DNA of 38,091 nt from Litorivivens sp047622145 (GCA_047622145.1 JBLHMO010000011.1:1-38091); one strand, 5' to 3'; positions 8,112 through 17,030 are shown, counted from the stretch's first letter. Notes: a model not told the origin generated them from the sequence alone. Translations and numbers: made by a program.

Positions 8112-8981
8112 TTACTGGCAGTTAGCAATAATGTCGTCGGCGTAGCGTCTTACGCCGTCGATTTTCTTGTCGAGGTCTTCTGTCTCACCGTGATAAAAGG
8201 CCCAGGGCATAGTCAGAATATGGGTCACATCGGCGTCTTCCAGCTTTTTATAGCCGTCAACAGTAAAGGCGTCTGAAGGCGTTGCCATAACACTGAAGGG
8301 CAGGTGCTCGCGGCCGTATTCCTTGCGATAGTGTTTTACCTTTTCAACGCAGGCAATAATTTCGTCCGAGGTCTGCAAGTCGGTTACCCAACCATCCCCT
8401 AAGCGCGCAGCGCGCTTCATGGCCGCGTCGCTAATGCCTCCAACCCAAATCGGAATATGAGCGGTCGGTGCTGGGTTCATTTCTAGCCTGCTGAACTGAT
8501 AGTGTTTGCCTTGGTATTCCACCATCTCGCCAGACCACAGCAGGCGCATCACCTCAACCATTTCATCGGCGCGCTTACCGCGGGTGTGAAAATCCTGCTG
8601 CATCAATTCGAACTCATCTTTCGACCAGCCAACGCCGATGGCAGGAATAATACGGTTGTCGGAAATGATGGCCGCCGTGCTGATCGCCTTGGCCACCAGA
8701 AAGGGGTTGCGCATGGGCAGTACAAAAATATTGTTGGTGAACTTGAGGCGCTTGGTAATGGTGGACAGTGCACCGGCCATGACATAGGGGTCTGGCCAGT
8801 CGGTGAAGGCTTGCCAGCGACGGGTGCCGTCGTCGGTGTAGGGGTAGGGGGTATCTATCGATTCCGGATGGACAACGTGATCCGAAAATGACATAGCCTC
8901 CCAACCGCAGTCGTCCGCGACCGGGGCTAGCTTGGTGAGATGGGCAACCGTGCTAAACGATGTGGACAGCACAAATTTCAT
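8112..8981 (-). CDS. LLM-class flavin/F420-dependent oxidoreductase
   Basis: A 289-residue luciferase-like (beta/alpha)8 barrel enzyme. Family marks are FSDHV near residue 33, DPYVMAGALSTITKRLKFTNNIFVLPMRNPFLVAKAIST, IGVGWSKDEFELMQQDFHTRGKRADEMVEVMRLLWSGEMVEYQGKHYQF and PIWVGGISDAAMKRAARLGDGW. These resemble the subfamily usually annotated as F420-dependent (TIGR03619-like), but cofactor choice (F420 or FMN) cannot be decided from sequence alone. The ATG follows GAGGA, which includes the stop codon of the phosphatase gene 9 bp upstream, so the two form an operon. The substrate is unknown. Confidence 0.9.
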   Translation of the reverse strand: MKFVLSTSFSTVAHLTKLAPVADDCGWEAMSFSDHVVHPESIDTPYPYTDDGTRRWQAFTDWPDPYVMAGALSTITKRLKFTNNIFVLPMRNPFLVAKAISTAAIISDNRIIPAIGVGWSKDEFELMQQDFHTRGKRADEMVEVMRLLWSGEMVEYQGKHYQFSRLEMNPAPTAHIPIWVGGISDAAMKRAARLGDGWVTDLQTSDEIIACVEKVKHYRKEYGREHLPFSVMATPSDAFTVDGYKKLEDADVTHILTMPWAFYHGETEDLDKKIDGVRRYADDIIANCQ

Positions 8982-8990
8982 AATGAATCC

Positions 8991-9470
8991 TCAAATACTG
9001 TGTTTATGTCTTATATAGGCCAGCAGACCGTTGGCGGCTTTTTCCAGAGAAGCAATCACGCCGTCGAAGGCATTAGCGTCCTCGTAATAGGGGTCGGGAA
9101 TCTGCGCATTGCCGCCGTTTTTGCAGTAGTTCATAAAGAGCTGTAGTTCGCCCGCATAGTCTTTGGGTGCCCAGGCCTCAACACTGGTCAAATTGATGCG
9201 ATCCATGGCGATGATGTAATCGAACTGCTCGTAGTCCTCGTCACATATCTGCCTCGCAATTTGCGTGCTAATGTCATAGCCAGCGCGAAGTGACGCGACC
9301 TGAGAGCGCGCATCCGGCGCCTTACCGACGTTAAACGCGGCGGTTCCACAGGAGTCCACCTCGATTGTGTCTTGCAGGCCAGCATCAAGTATTCGTTTTT
9401 CGAGAATGCCCTGAGCCGCCGGCGAACGGCAGATATTTCCAAGGCAAACAAACAGCACTCTAGGGGGCAT
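8991..9470 (-). CDS. Low-molecular-weight protein-tyrosine phosphatase
   Basis: A 159-residue cytoplasmic phosphatase. The P-loop CLGNICRS starts at nucleophile Cys9, and the general acid is the Asp in IPDPYYED near residue 124, both standard for the LMW-PTP family (CX5R(S/T)). I chose the ATG at 9470 because GGAG lies just upstream (complement of 9476-9479) and the P-loop then sits at the usual distance from the start; a longer frame to 9521 adds 17 residues that do not look like the family. It is followed after 9 bp by the LLM oxidoreductase. No tyrosine kinase or capsule gene is nearby, so the target is unknown. Confidence 0.93.
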   Translation of the reverse strand: MPPRVLFVCLGNICRSPAAQGILEKRILDAGLQDTIEVDSCGTAAFNVGKAPDARSQVASLRAGYDISTQIARQICDEDYEQFDYIIAMDRINLTSVEAWAPKDYAGELQLFMNYCKNGGNAQIPDPYYEDANAFDGVIASLEKAANGLLAYIRHKHSI

Positions 9471-9891
9471 ACAAACTCCAAATTCTGGCAGAGCAGAGTA
9501 AGGGTGAAGGCGCGTCGGCACATCACCCGAAAGTAGGATTTCTCAGTGCAGCAGTAAACTTCGGAGCGCTTCTCGTTTAGAGGGTCCAAGGCCGAGGCCA
9601 GTGCTGAGATGGATATCTAGGCTGCCGTAGTGTTCGGCGATCAGCTGCGAAGGTATGGGTCGGGCATCTAGTGGAATGCTACCAGAACAGGCACCAAGGT
9701 TGCGAGAATCAAAGCCATAGACGTTAAATAGAAAAGAGTGCGGCAAGGGTTTTGAAGCGACATGACGATTCTCTTAAGTTGGAACTGACTGCAAACGCTT
9801 ATGTGCAAGTAGTGCTGTGGCCGGGTACCGGCAAAGTCGGGATTTTAGTAGGCTTTGGCAAACAGTGCTATTACAGACAGGTAAGGCGACG
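9471..9891. other. 421-bp stretch without a confident gene
   Basis: This lies between the phosphatase gene and the stop of the AraC-type regulator, both leftward. Competing minus-strand frames are a 31-codon ATG frame (9668-9763, listed separately) and an overlapping TTG-started 67-codon frame (9543-9746). Neither resembles a family I know. The layout could be a decayed small gene, a leader or a promoter region. No strong terminator or sigma-70 promoter was recognised. Confidence 0.5.
9668..9763 (-). CDS. Possible small hydrophobic peptide (31 aa)
   Basis: An ATG at 9763 is preceded by AAGAGA at a suitable distance and opens a 31-residue frame: a short basic N-terminus, then a hydrophobic segment (FYLTSMALILATLVPVLVAF) ending at TAG. 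It resembles a one-span membrane peptide or a signal peptide whose downstream part is out of frame; the other minus-strand frame continues for about 40 codons past this stop. It may be a small membrane protein, a frameshifted remnant or chance. Confidence 0.22.
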   Translation of the reverse strand: MSLQNPCRTLFYLTSMALILATLVPVLVAFH

Positions 9892-10986
9892 CTAGCTATC
9901 CCTGCGCGAGGCCTGCTTCTTGCGACTAATTCGATAGTCGCCAGGGGTCATGCCCGTCCATTTTTTAAAGGAACGATGAAAGGCACTGGGTTCGTCAAAG
10001 CCGAGCAGGGCGGATACGGCGTTGATTTTGAGTTCGGGCTGATTTAGCCAGCGAATTGCGTGCTCCTTGCGTAGATTATCCTTAAATTCCTGATAGGTGG
10101 TGTCGTAGTCCTTGAGACGCCTGCGCAGCGTTCTAACAGACATATTCAGTTGTTCCGCCATGGCGACCACGCTAGGAAAGTCCCGGCTTAGGTCGTTACC
10201 GACAATGCGCTTCATTTGCGCCAACAAGGAGGTGTCTTCGTCGTCGGTGGAAACCATCAGATAATAGGGGGCGTTGCGTAAAAACTCACGCAGGGAGTCT
10301 TCAGTGTGTACCAGCGGGCAGTCTAAATAGTGCTCTGGCATAACAAAGGCATTTTCGAGCTGATCGTAGTAAATATCGCAGCCAAGAATTTGCTCGAAAT
10401 AACTGGAATCACTCGGCTCCGGTCCCTTCAGGCGAACTTCAAAAAGCTGGATATGGCGGCCAATTAACCAGCCACAGAAGCGCCGCCATATGGCCATCGC
10501 ATGCACAACGGTATCATTGTCTTGGCAGGGTTCGTCTTCGAGCAGATAGGTGGTGCTAAAGGTATATGTGGCACGACCATTACCGGTTCGCTTGATGGGG
10601 CGAGGGCTGACCGGCGACAAGCCGGTGATGTTGCGGCAAAAAGCCATAAACTCAGCAGCACGTTTGAGAGCATTTTCGAGCGTTGTACAGTGAATGATGC
10701 ACATGCACATCATACGAAATGTACCGGCGGGCGTTGGTCGCTGTAAATTCAGGCCAAAAGATTCGTCCTGTAGCAGCCACATAACACGGCTGTAAATCAG
10801 CGTGTAGTAGCGCGCGTCCAACAAGCTGTCAGGGTCAGCCAGCGGATCCAGCGGGTTTTGCGGCAAATTTAGTGAACTGAGCAGGGTCGAGGGATCATAA
10901 CCTTGCGCCTCAGCAACTCTCAACATGCTGCGCGCATACTTGAGGGGAACAAAATCATTGCGGTGTGCTGAGGGTTTCAATGGCAT
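9892..10986 (-). CDS. AraC-family transcriptional regulator
   Basis: A 364-residue regulator. The N-terminal about 200 residues match the arabinose-binding-like domain found in OruR/ArgR-type AraC proteins (YARSMLRVAEAQGYDPSTLLSSLNLP at the start; FRMMCMCIIHCTTLENALKRAAEF in the middle). The C-terminal AraC DNA-binding domain (about 265-355) has both helix-turn-helix units: VVAMAEQLNMSVRTLRRRLK and INAVSALLGFDEPSAFHRSFKKWTGMTPGDYR. It lies downstream of and in the same direction as the peptide importer operon, separated by 83 bp. It could control that operon, the phosphatase-LLM pair or distant genes; nothing in the sequence decides which. Confidence 0.93.
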   Translation of the reverse strand: MPLKPSAHRNDFVPLKYARSMLRVAEAQGYDPSTLLSSLNLPQNPLDPLADPDSLLDARYYTLIYSRVMWLLQDESFGLNLQRPTPAGTFRMMCMCIIHCTTLENALKRAAEFMAFCRNITGLSPVSPRPIKRTGNGRATYTFSTTYLLEDEPCQDNDTVVHAMAIWRRFCGWLIGRHIQLFEVRLKGPEPSDSSYFEQILGCDIYYDQLENAFVMPEHYLDCPLVHTEDSLREFLRNAPYYLMVSTDDEDTSLLAQMKRIVGNDLSRDFPSVVAMAEQLNMSVRTLRRRLKDYDTTYQEFKDNLRKEHAIRWLNQPELKINAVSALLGFDEPSAFHRSFKKWTGMTPGDYRISRKKQASRRDS

Positions 10987-11060
10987 CGTCGATGACTTCG
11001 TTGGTTTCTTTATTGATAACTTGGGGGGCGCGAAAGCGCGTGAATATTAACATTTAAGGC

Positions 11061-11079
11061 CAGCCCAAGCTACGGGCTG
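11061..11079 (-). terminator. Weak hairpin at the end of the peptide importer operon
   Basis: CAGCCC and GGGCTG form a 6-bp stem with a 7-base loop overlapping the last codon and stop of the final ATPase gene. There is no clean T-run after it. About 25 bp further on, GCGC-GAAA-GCGC (11030-11041) forms a second short hairpin with a GNRA loop when read on the plus strand. This is a possible leaky terminator before the AraC gene. Confidence 0.25.
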
Positions 11080-12068
11080 ACGGAAAAGCCTGGCTCCGGA
11101 AAGTGGCAGGCGGCAAAGCGCGGCGTCGAATCACGGGATACGGCGATTAGTTCGGGTTCTCGTTTAAGACACAGCGCCTGTACTCGCGGGCAGCGTGGCG
11201 CGAAGGCACAGGCGGTTTCGCTTTGCCCCGTCTGGGTGTCGACCTCGCCGCTGGCCACTTCTGCGGCCATCCAGTCGTGACCTAAACGAGGTACGGAGTT
11301 AAGCAGGGCGCGCGTATAGGGGTGGGCTGGCGCGTCACAGAGCGCCTGCGCATCCCCCTGTTCTACCAGTTTGCCTTTGTACATAACGGCAATGCGATCG
11401 GAAATATGGCGAACCACCGACAGGTCGTGGGATATAAAGAGCATGGCTAGACCCATTTGCTGCTGTATTTTCAGCAGCAGGTTGATGATCTGAGCCTGTA
11501 CAGATACATCCAGAGATGACACTGCCTCATCACAAATTAGCAGTTCGGGCTCAAGGGCAATGGCACGCGCAATGCCGATGCGCTGCCGCTGCCCGCCAGA
11601 GAATTCGTGGGGGTACTTGCTCAAGGCATTGTGACCAAGTCCAACCAGATCAAGCAGGGCTTCAATTTTTTGCCGGCGCGCATGGCGGTCACCCTGCTTG
11701 TGCACGATAAAGGGTTCTTCCAGAACGTGCTCTATCGTGTGCCGAGGATTCAGTGATTCGTAAGGGTCCTGAAAGACCATTTGCAGCTTGGCGCGTAGTG
11801 GCCGCAATTCTGCTTGCGATAACGTTGCAAGATTGTGTTGTCGATACCAAATATTGCCGGCGTTTGGCTGATGGAGCTTCAGCAGTGCCTTGCCAAGGCT
11901 GCTTTTGCCGCAGCCTGATTCGCCAACCAAGCCCAGCGTTTCACCGGGCAAGATTTCGAGGTCTACACCATCGACTGCGCGCACTGTTGAGCGGTGTTGT
12001 TTGAAAACGCCGTAGCGTTGTACGAAGTGCAGCTTGAGTCCTGATACTGTCAGCAGCGCTTCACTCAT
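11070..12068 (-). CDS. Peptide ABC transporter ATP-binding protein (OppF/DppF type)
   Basis: A 332-residue ATPase: Walker A GESGCGKSSLGK, Q-loop MVFQDPYESLNPR, signature FSGGQRQRIGIARA, Walker B LLICDEAVSSLD, and H-loop ISHDLSVV. The C-terminal oligopeptide-transporter extension has HPYTRALLNSVP and a cysteine cluster (CAFAPRCPRVQALC ... C). The start at 12068 overlaps the previous gene's stop by 8 bp; an ORF start at 12080 lies deeper in that gene and is less likely. It is the last gene of the five-gene importer. In E. coli both ATPase halves are one fused protein (YejF); here this is the C-terminal-half equivalent. Confidence 0.93.
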   Translation of the reverse strand: MSEALLTVSGLKLHFVQRYGVFKQHRSTVRAVDGVDLEILPGETLGLVGESGCGKSSLGKALLKLHQPNAGNIWYRQHNLATLSQAELRPLRAKLQMVFQDPYESLNPRHTIEHVLEEPFIVHKQGDRHARRQKIEALLDLVGLGHNALSKYPHEFSGGQRQRIGIARAIALEPELLICDEAVSSLDVSVQAQIINLLLKIQQQMGLAMLFISHDLSVVRHISDRIAVMYKGKLVEQGDAQALCDAPAHPYTRALLNSVPRLGHDWMAAEVASGEVDTQTGQSETACAFAPRCPRVQALCLKREPELIAVSRDSTPRFAACHFPEPGFSVSP

Positions 12069-13062
12069 GGCTGGCCTCAATTATCGCTTCCCGCCAGCGA
12101 ATGCAGCGAACACTGTGTTCAGTGTTGCCAGTTTCGAGCGCAATGCCCGAATTTGAACAGGCGTCTTGTGCGTGTAGGCAGCGGTTTCGAAAGCGGCAGC
12201 TTGAACCGTACTCCTGCGGACGCGCTACTGAACCGGTAATGGTCGGCAGCGGCGTTTTGTGTGCGACCTGTGCATTGGGTGTCGATGCCAGCAGCGCGCG
12301 CGTGTAAGGGTGCCGCGGCTGGGTAAACAATGTTTTGGTCGGTGCTGTTTCAACAATCTGGCCGGCGTACATGACCGCGATACGGTCACTGATCTGCGAC
12401 ACCAGTGCTAAGTCGTGGGTGATAAACAGCAGGGCCATGCCATATTGGGTCTGTAAAGATTTGATCAGTTGCAGTATTTGCGCCTGCACGGTGACGTCCA
12501 AGGCAGTGGTTGGCTCGTCAGCGATCAGCAGTGCGGGCTCGCAGGCTAGCGCAATTGCAATCATCACGCGTTGGCGCATGCCGCCGGAAAGTTCATGTGG
12601 GTAGCTGTCGCGCCTGACCTGCGCTTGTGGAATGCCGACAGCATTGAGCAGCTCCAACACCTTGGCATTTAGCGCATCGCTGTTTGCGGCGTAGCGCTTG
12701 TGTATCAGCAGGACTTCGGCAATTTGATGGCCAATGCGGTGTACCGGATTGAGGGCGGTCATCGGGTCTTGAAAAATCATGCCGATGCGATTGCCGCGTA
12801 AGTTCGCCATCTCGGCATTGGCGAGATGCCGCATATCGCGACCTTCGAACAGCAACTGGCCCTGGGCGATAAAGCTGTCGGGCTTGGGTAGGAGGCCGCT
12901 GATAGAAAGCGCGGTCATACTCTTGCCACTGCCGGATTCACCGACCAAGCCTACGGTTTCGCCGGCCTTAATATCGAGGCAGACGTCATCGACGACGGTA
13001 ATCGTCTCGTGCTCGCCGCGAATGCAGGTGCTTAAGTTTTTGATATTTAGCAGTGAAGTCAT
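12061..13062 (-). CDS. Peptide ABC transporter ATP-binding protein (OppD/DppD type)
   Basis: A 333-residue ATPase: Walker A GESGSGKSMTAL, Q-loop MIFQDPMTALNPVHRIGHQ, signature ELSGGMRQRVMIAIAL, Walker B LLIADEPTTALD, and H-loop ITHDLALV. The C-terminal peptide-transporter domain has HPYTRALLASTP and the cysteine pattern CRFRNRCLHAQDAC ... C. I chose the ATG at 13062 because it forms a 4-bp ATGA overlap with the stop of the binding-protein gene. With the next gene it replaces the fused YejF ATPase known from E. coli; the two would act as a heterodimer under the permease pair. Confidence 0.93.
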   Translation of the reverse strand: MTSLLNIKNLSTCIRGEHETITVVDDVCLDIKAGETVGLVGESGSGKSMTALSISGLLPKPDSFIAQGQLLFEGRDMRHLANAEMANLRGNRIGMIFQDPMTALNPVHRIGHQIAEVLLIHKRYAANSDALNAKVLELLNAVGIPQAQVRRDSYPHELSGGMRQRVMIAIALACEPALLIADEPTTALDVTVQAQILQLIKSLQTQYGMALLFITHDLALVSQISDRIAVMYAGQIVETAPTKTLFTQPRHPYTRALLASTPNAQVAHKTPLPTITGSVARPQEYGSSCRFRNRCLHAQDACSNSGIALETGNTEHSVRCIRWREAIIEASHE

Positions 13063-14852
13063 CGGCGCCAAGTCTCGTCAATGATCAATAGCGGATCCAT
13101 TTCCTCGTTATCGTCTTTCATATCGAGTATCTGTTGCTTGCGTTGTTTATCAATCCAGAACAATCCGCCGGCGCTGCCCATACTGTCGATCACACTGTCG
13201 CTGGTGCGGGTGGCGAAATGTTCCGGTAACTGCAGCCAGCGCCAATAGGCCTCGCGGGTATAGGGCACCTTAAATGTCGGGATGAATGAGCCTTGCTCGT
13301 ATATCAATGCCTGCAGTTCATGCGCGAGTGCAACCCGTGTACTTTTTTTTTGTGCCGCCCGGTAGGCGTCTATTTTTGCATCGATAAGCGGGTTGTCTGT
13401 GCTGGTTATGTTATTAGTTTGCGGTTTGTGGGCGTTGTCAGAGTGGTAAAACTCCCAGAACACTGGCGACAAACCGCCACCAGACCAACCCATCCACGCG
13501 ACTTGATGTTTTTTCTCGAGAATTTGTTTGAAGGCGGTTGAGGCATCCAGCAATTGCAATTGGAAATCGATGCCGGCTTTTAAGGCCTCGCGTTGCAGAA
13601 TCACCAGCCTGTCGTTGTGACTGCTGCTCATGTAGGTGACGCGCAAGCTTAATGGCCGCCCGTCCTTTTGGCGAATTCCCTGCGCATTGCGTTCGCTCCA
13701 GCCGGCTTCATCTAAAAGTTTGTTGGCGACATCCAGATCAAAACCGCGCGCAAGCACGGTCGGGTTGGTGTAATCGCCGTAGCCTTCAAACTGGGAGTTC
13801 AAGCGTTCGTAGTCGCTACGTAAAACGGTGTCTATGATCTTCTGGATATTACTGGCATATGCGAGAGCGTAACGCACCCGTTTGTCGGTCAAAATCGGAT
13901 CGGCTTCGTTCAGAAACATGCCCTGGCCGGGTTGTGGCACGTCGTTATAAAACTTGATTTTGGCTACCCAGCCGCGATCGTAAATTTCACCTTGTGCCTT
14001 TTTATGCCAGAACGCAGGCATCACCAAACCAAAACTGTCGAGTTCACCCTTAGCGAAATACTGGTAGGCCATGTTGATATCGCGAATAACTTTTACGCGA
14101 ATGTGATCCGGGTTAAAGCGGTGCTTCAGGTAGCGTTTATGGTTTCCCCACCAGTCGGCTTTACGATCGAATTCGATGTATTTGCCCTTGCGAAGTTCCG
14201 CAATTTGATAGGCACCCGTATTGGGCTCTATCAGCCAGTTGTAGTTGCGTACCCAATGTTCATCGAGCTGATGAAAGTGCTTCGGAGTGGGGCGCAAGCC
14301 GTATTCGAATAGCAACTCGTCTCGTGGTTTGGGCACGGCGCCAGTAATCGCAATGGTGTGCTCATCGTATTTGCGGACGTCTACAATGACTGAGCTGTAA
14401 TAGTTGTTATACCAAGGCGCGACGATATGCGGCGAGCGCATAAATTTCAGGGTGAAAATGTAGTCGTCGGCGGTCACGGGGCGCCCGTCCGACCAGCGCA
14501 CGTCAGGGTCGAGCTTGTAGTAAACGGTTTTTCCGTCGGCGCCGAAAGCCCATTCGCTGGCAAGCATCGGGATAGGCTTGCGTGTATCGGGGTGTATATC
14601 GACAAGACCTAATGCGTTCGAACGCAGGTAAGAAGCAAAGCTTCCATTTGAGTCTGGTCCGACCAGTCGCAAGGACAGTGGGAAGGTTGTGATAAAGCTA
14701 CGAAAGCGACCGCCGCGTTTTGCCTGCGGCGACGCGAACACCGGGTCTGAGAGGTTGCTTATCCAGTCGAGTTTGTCCGGCAATTTATCCGGCGCCGCGA
14801 ACAGCGGCGTAGACACGATCAGGCTGAAAAGTAAAAAAAATCGCTTATTCAT
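13059..14852 (-). CDS. Periplasmic peptide-binding protein, SBP family 5 (YejA-like)
   Basis: A 597-residue extracellular solute-binding protein. The signal peptide is MNKRFFLLFSLIVSTPLFAAP. Family 5 marks include PMLASEWAFGADGKTVYYKLDPDVRWSDGRPVTADDYIFTL and the late segment with DKRVRYALAYASN. The long YejA-type N-terminal motif GGRFRSFITTFPLSLRLVGPDSN and conserved ends (SAGGLFWID) support a Yej-type rather than Opp/Dpp-type protein. The ATG overlaps the permease stop by 8 bp. Yej transporters in E. coli import peptides, including microcin C; the substrate here is unknown. The binding protein lies in the middle of the operon rather than first. Confidence 0.93.
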   Translation of the reverse strand: MNKRFFLLFSLIVSTPLFAAPDKLPDKLDWISNLSDPVFASPQAKRGGRFRSFITTFPLSLRLVGPDSNGSFASYLRSNALGLVDIHPDTRKPIPMLASEWAFGADGKTVYYKLDPDVRWSDGRPVTADDYIFTLKFMRSPHIVAPWYNNYYSSVIVDVRKYDEHTIAITGAVPKPRDELLFEYGLRPTPKHFHQLDEHWVRNYNWLIEPNTGAYQIAELRKGKYIEFDRKADWWGNHKRYLKHRFNPDHIRVKVIRDINMAYQYFAKGELDSFGLVMPAFWHKKAQGEIYDRGWVAKIKFYNDVPQPGQGMFLNEADPILTDKRVRYALAYASNIQKIIDTVLRSDYERLNSQFEGYGDYTNPTVLARGFDLDVANKLLDEAGWSERNAQGIRQKDGRPLSLRVTYMSSSHNDRLVILQREALKAGIDFQLQLLDASTAFKQILEKKHQVAWMGWSGGGLSPVFWEFYHSDNAHKPQTNNITSTDNPLIDAKIDAYRAAQKKSTRVALAHELQALIYEQGSFIPTFKVPYTREAYWRWLQLPEHFATRTSDSVIDSMGSAGGLFWIDKQRKQQILDMKDDNEEMDPLLIIDETWRR

Positions 14853-15888
14853 AATAGCTGAACTTGCGTGGATCAAAGGCTTCGCGAATGGCTTCGCCGA
14901 TATAAGTAACCAGCATCAACACCAGTGTCATGGCGCCGACGACAGACAATACCAACCATAGGGCGTCCAGATTTTCGGTACCCTGCTTTAACAACTCTCC
15001 CCAGCTCGGTGAAGGAGGTGGCAGACCAAAGCCGAGATAATCCAGTGCCGTGAGCGAAGTGATGCCCCCGGCTACCGAGAAGGGTACAAAGGTAATCAGG
15101 GTGGAGACGCTGTTGGGCAAAATATGTTTGAACACAATGCGGGTGTTCGAGGCGCCAATTGCCCTTGCGGCCATCACATACTCTCGTGAGGCCTCTTTGT
15201 AGGTAGCGGTGCGCATATACCAAGTGATCGAGGTCCAGCCAAAGAAGACCATGATGAGTACCAGTGTCCAGAAACTAGGCTGGATAATAGAGGCGACAAT
15301 CATGATGACGTACAGAAAGGGAATGTTGGACCAGATTTCAATCAGGCGCTGGAAGACAAGGTCGAACGTGCCGCCCCAGAAACCCATCAAGCAGCCGATG
15401 CTGACGCCAATTAGATAATTGAAAGCCAGCAGTATCAGGGAAAATAACATCGCGATACGAAAACCGTAAATGATGCGCGATAGCACATCGCGGCCGCTGG
15501 TATCGGTACCTAAATAATGCTGTTTGGCAGCCGAAGGCGCGTGCGGCGGAAAGTCACCCACTGCAAGATCGATTTCGAGTGGCCCGTAGGGAATCGGCGG
15601 CATGATGACACGTCCGTCGCCGCTGCCTTCCAGCTTCAGTTTGAGTGACTTGTAATCGGTTTCGTATTGGTAATCGAGTCCGAATTGCACGCCTGGAATG
15701 ATGGCGCCGTAAGTCGGGAAATGCCAACCACCGTCGTATACAACCAATAGCGCACGCTGACTGGCTATCAATTCCGCGCCCAGACTGAGTACGAACAGGC
15801 AGCTAAGTATAATGGCCGACCAATAGCCCCTGCGCAGCTGTTTAAAGCGCTGCCATCGTTTTCGGGTAACGGGATTGAGTTGCAGCAT
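14845..15888 (-). CDS. yejE: Peptide ABC transporter inner-membrane permease (YejE-like)
   Basis: A 347-residue DppC-type permease with the YejE hallmarks. An N-terminal membrane helix (about 22-42) is followed by a long periplasmic loop (about 45-125) containing GGWHFPTYGAIIPGVQFGLDYQYETDYK and GTDTSGRDVLSRIIYGFRIAM. The transport core has several membrane helices and the ATPase-contact EAA loop YVMAARAIGASNTRIVFKHILPNS. The protein ends with a last helix and AIREAFDPRKFSYYE. Its ATG overlaps the upstream permease stop by one base (TGATG). Confidence 0.94.
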   Translation of the reverse strand: MLQLNPVTRKRWQRFKQLRRGYWSAIILSCLFVLSLGAELIASQRALLVVYDGGWHFPTYGAIIPGVQFGLDYQYETDYKSLKLKLEGSGDGRVIMPPIPYGPLEIDLAVGDFPPHAPSAAKQHYLGTDTSGRDVLSRIIYGFRIAMLFSLILLAFNYLIGVSIGCLMGFWGGTFDLVFQRLIEIWSNIPFLYVIMIVASIIQPSFWTLVLIMVFFGWTSITWYMRTATYKEASREYVMAARAIGASNTRIVFKHILPNSVSTLITFVPFSVAGGITSLTALDYLGFGLPPPSPSWGELLKQGTENLDALWLVLSVVGAMTLVLMLVTYIGEAIREAFDPRKFSYYE

Positions 15889-16919
15889 CAGCGCGTCTCG
15901 CCAAAGCGGATGCGCGGGTCAACCATCGCCACCAGAAAGTCCGAGATAATGTTGCCAATCAAAAACAACAGCGAGGTAATCACCAATATGCCCATAACCA
16001 CCGGATAGTCGCGCTCGAGAATGGCTTCGTAGCCAAGCAGTCCGATACCGTCAATATTGAAAATGGTTTCGATAAGAAATGAACCACTCATAAAAAAAGC
16101 AATATTGCTGCCAAAGGAGGTGGCGATGGGAACCAAGCTGTTGCGAAAAGCATGTCGCCAAATAGCGGTTTTTCGCATTAATCCTTTCGCGGCCGCGGTT
16201 CGCATATAGTCCGCGGCCTGATTGTCCATCAGTGCGTTTTTCATCATAAAAGTGGTCAAGGCGAAACTGCCCGCCATGTAGGCAATTAGCGGCAATGCGC
16301 CGTGGTAAAAAATGTCCTTGAACTTGGCCCATGTGCCGAGGTCATCGTAATCGTCGCTGACGAAACCACCTAGTGGGAACACATCCCAATGCGCCGAAAA
16401 AAGACTCACCAGCGCAATGCCGACCACGTAACTGGGCAGGGCATAGCCGAGAAATACGACGGCTGAGGTCAGGTTGTCAAACAAGCCGTTATGGCCCAAT
16501 GCTTTTGCGACGCCGAGCGGGATGCAGATGAGATAGGTGAGAAGCAGGGTCGTTAGACCGTAAAAAATCGACACTGGGAAACGCTCTTTGATGATCTGCC
16601 ACACCGGGTCTTGATAGCGACTGGATTCGCCCAAATCTAGTCGCACCACTTTGCCGAGCCAGAGGGCGTAACTTTCAAGAATGGGCTTGTCAAAGCCGTA
16701 GTAGGCCTCCAGCTGGACAATCTGTTCAGCTGATAGCGCGCTGCCACTGCGGGTATCGCGCTGTTGTTTGCCGACCTGATCACCGCTTATCAAGGACGCC
16801 GTCATCATACGCTCAATAGGGCCACCGGGTACCACGCGTGTCACTGCAAAAACGAGCAATGTAATGCCGATAAAGGTGGGGATGATTAAGAGGAATCGTC
16901 GAATAAAGTAGGCAGTCAT
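15888..16919 (-). CDS. yejB: Peptide ABC transporter inner-membrane permease (YejB-like)
   Basis: A 343-residue DppB-type permease and first gene of the importer operon. It begins with MTAYFIRRFLLIIPTFIGITLLVFAVTRVVPGGPIERMM, the classic N-terminus of this family. The YejB-type insert (ALSAEQIVQLEAYYGFDKPILESYALWLGKV) and EAA loop (YMRTAAAKGLMRKTAIWRHAFRNSLVPIAT) are followed by FFMSGSFLIETIFNIDGIGLLGYEA. The upstream 110 bp to mltD would have to hold the operon promoter; I saw only a weak candidate, so none is called. The ribosome site is weak. Confidence 0.94.
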   Translation of the reverse strand: MTAYFIRRFLLIIPTFIGITLLVFAVTRVVPGGPIERMMTASLISGDQVGKQQRDTRSGSALSAEQIVQLEAYYGFDKPILESYALWLGKVVRLDLGESSRYQDPVWQIIKERFPVSIFYGLTTLLLTYLICIPLGVAKALGHNGLFDNLTSAVVFLGYALPSYVVGIALVSLFSAHWDVFPLGGFVSDDYDDLGTWAKFKDIFYHGALPLIAYMAGSFALTTFMMKNALMDNQAADYMRTAAAKGLMRKTAIWRHAFRNSLVPIATSFGSNIAFFMSGSFLIETIFNIDGIGLLGYEAILERDYPVVMGILVITSLLFLIGNIISDFLVAMVDPRIRFGETR

Positions 16920-17030
16920 AGCACCGGGCCGTCACTTCGGCTAAATAGGACTAGTGCTTGCAAAAATGAGTACAGCATGCAGCCTCAGTGTGTGTCGATA
17001 CTATTGCGGTGCCGGTATGGGTTCTACGTG

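Noticed and set aside
9543..9746. 67-codon minus-strand frame from TTG
   Set aside because: TTG start without a ribosome site and no recognisable features; the overlapping ATG frame is slightly better supported.
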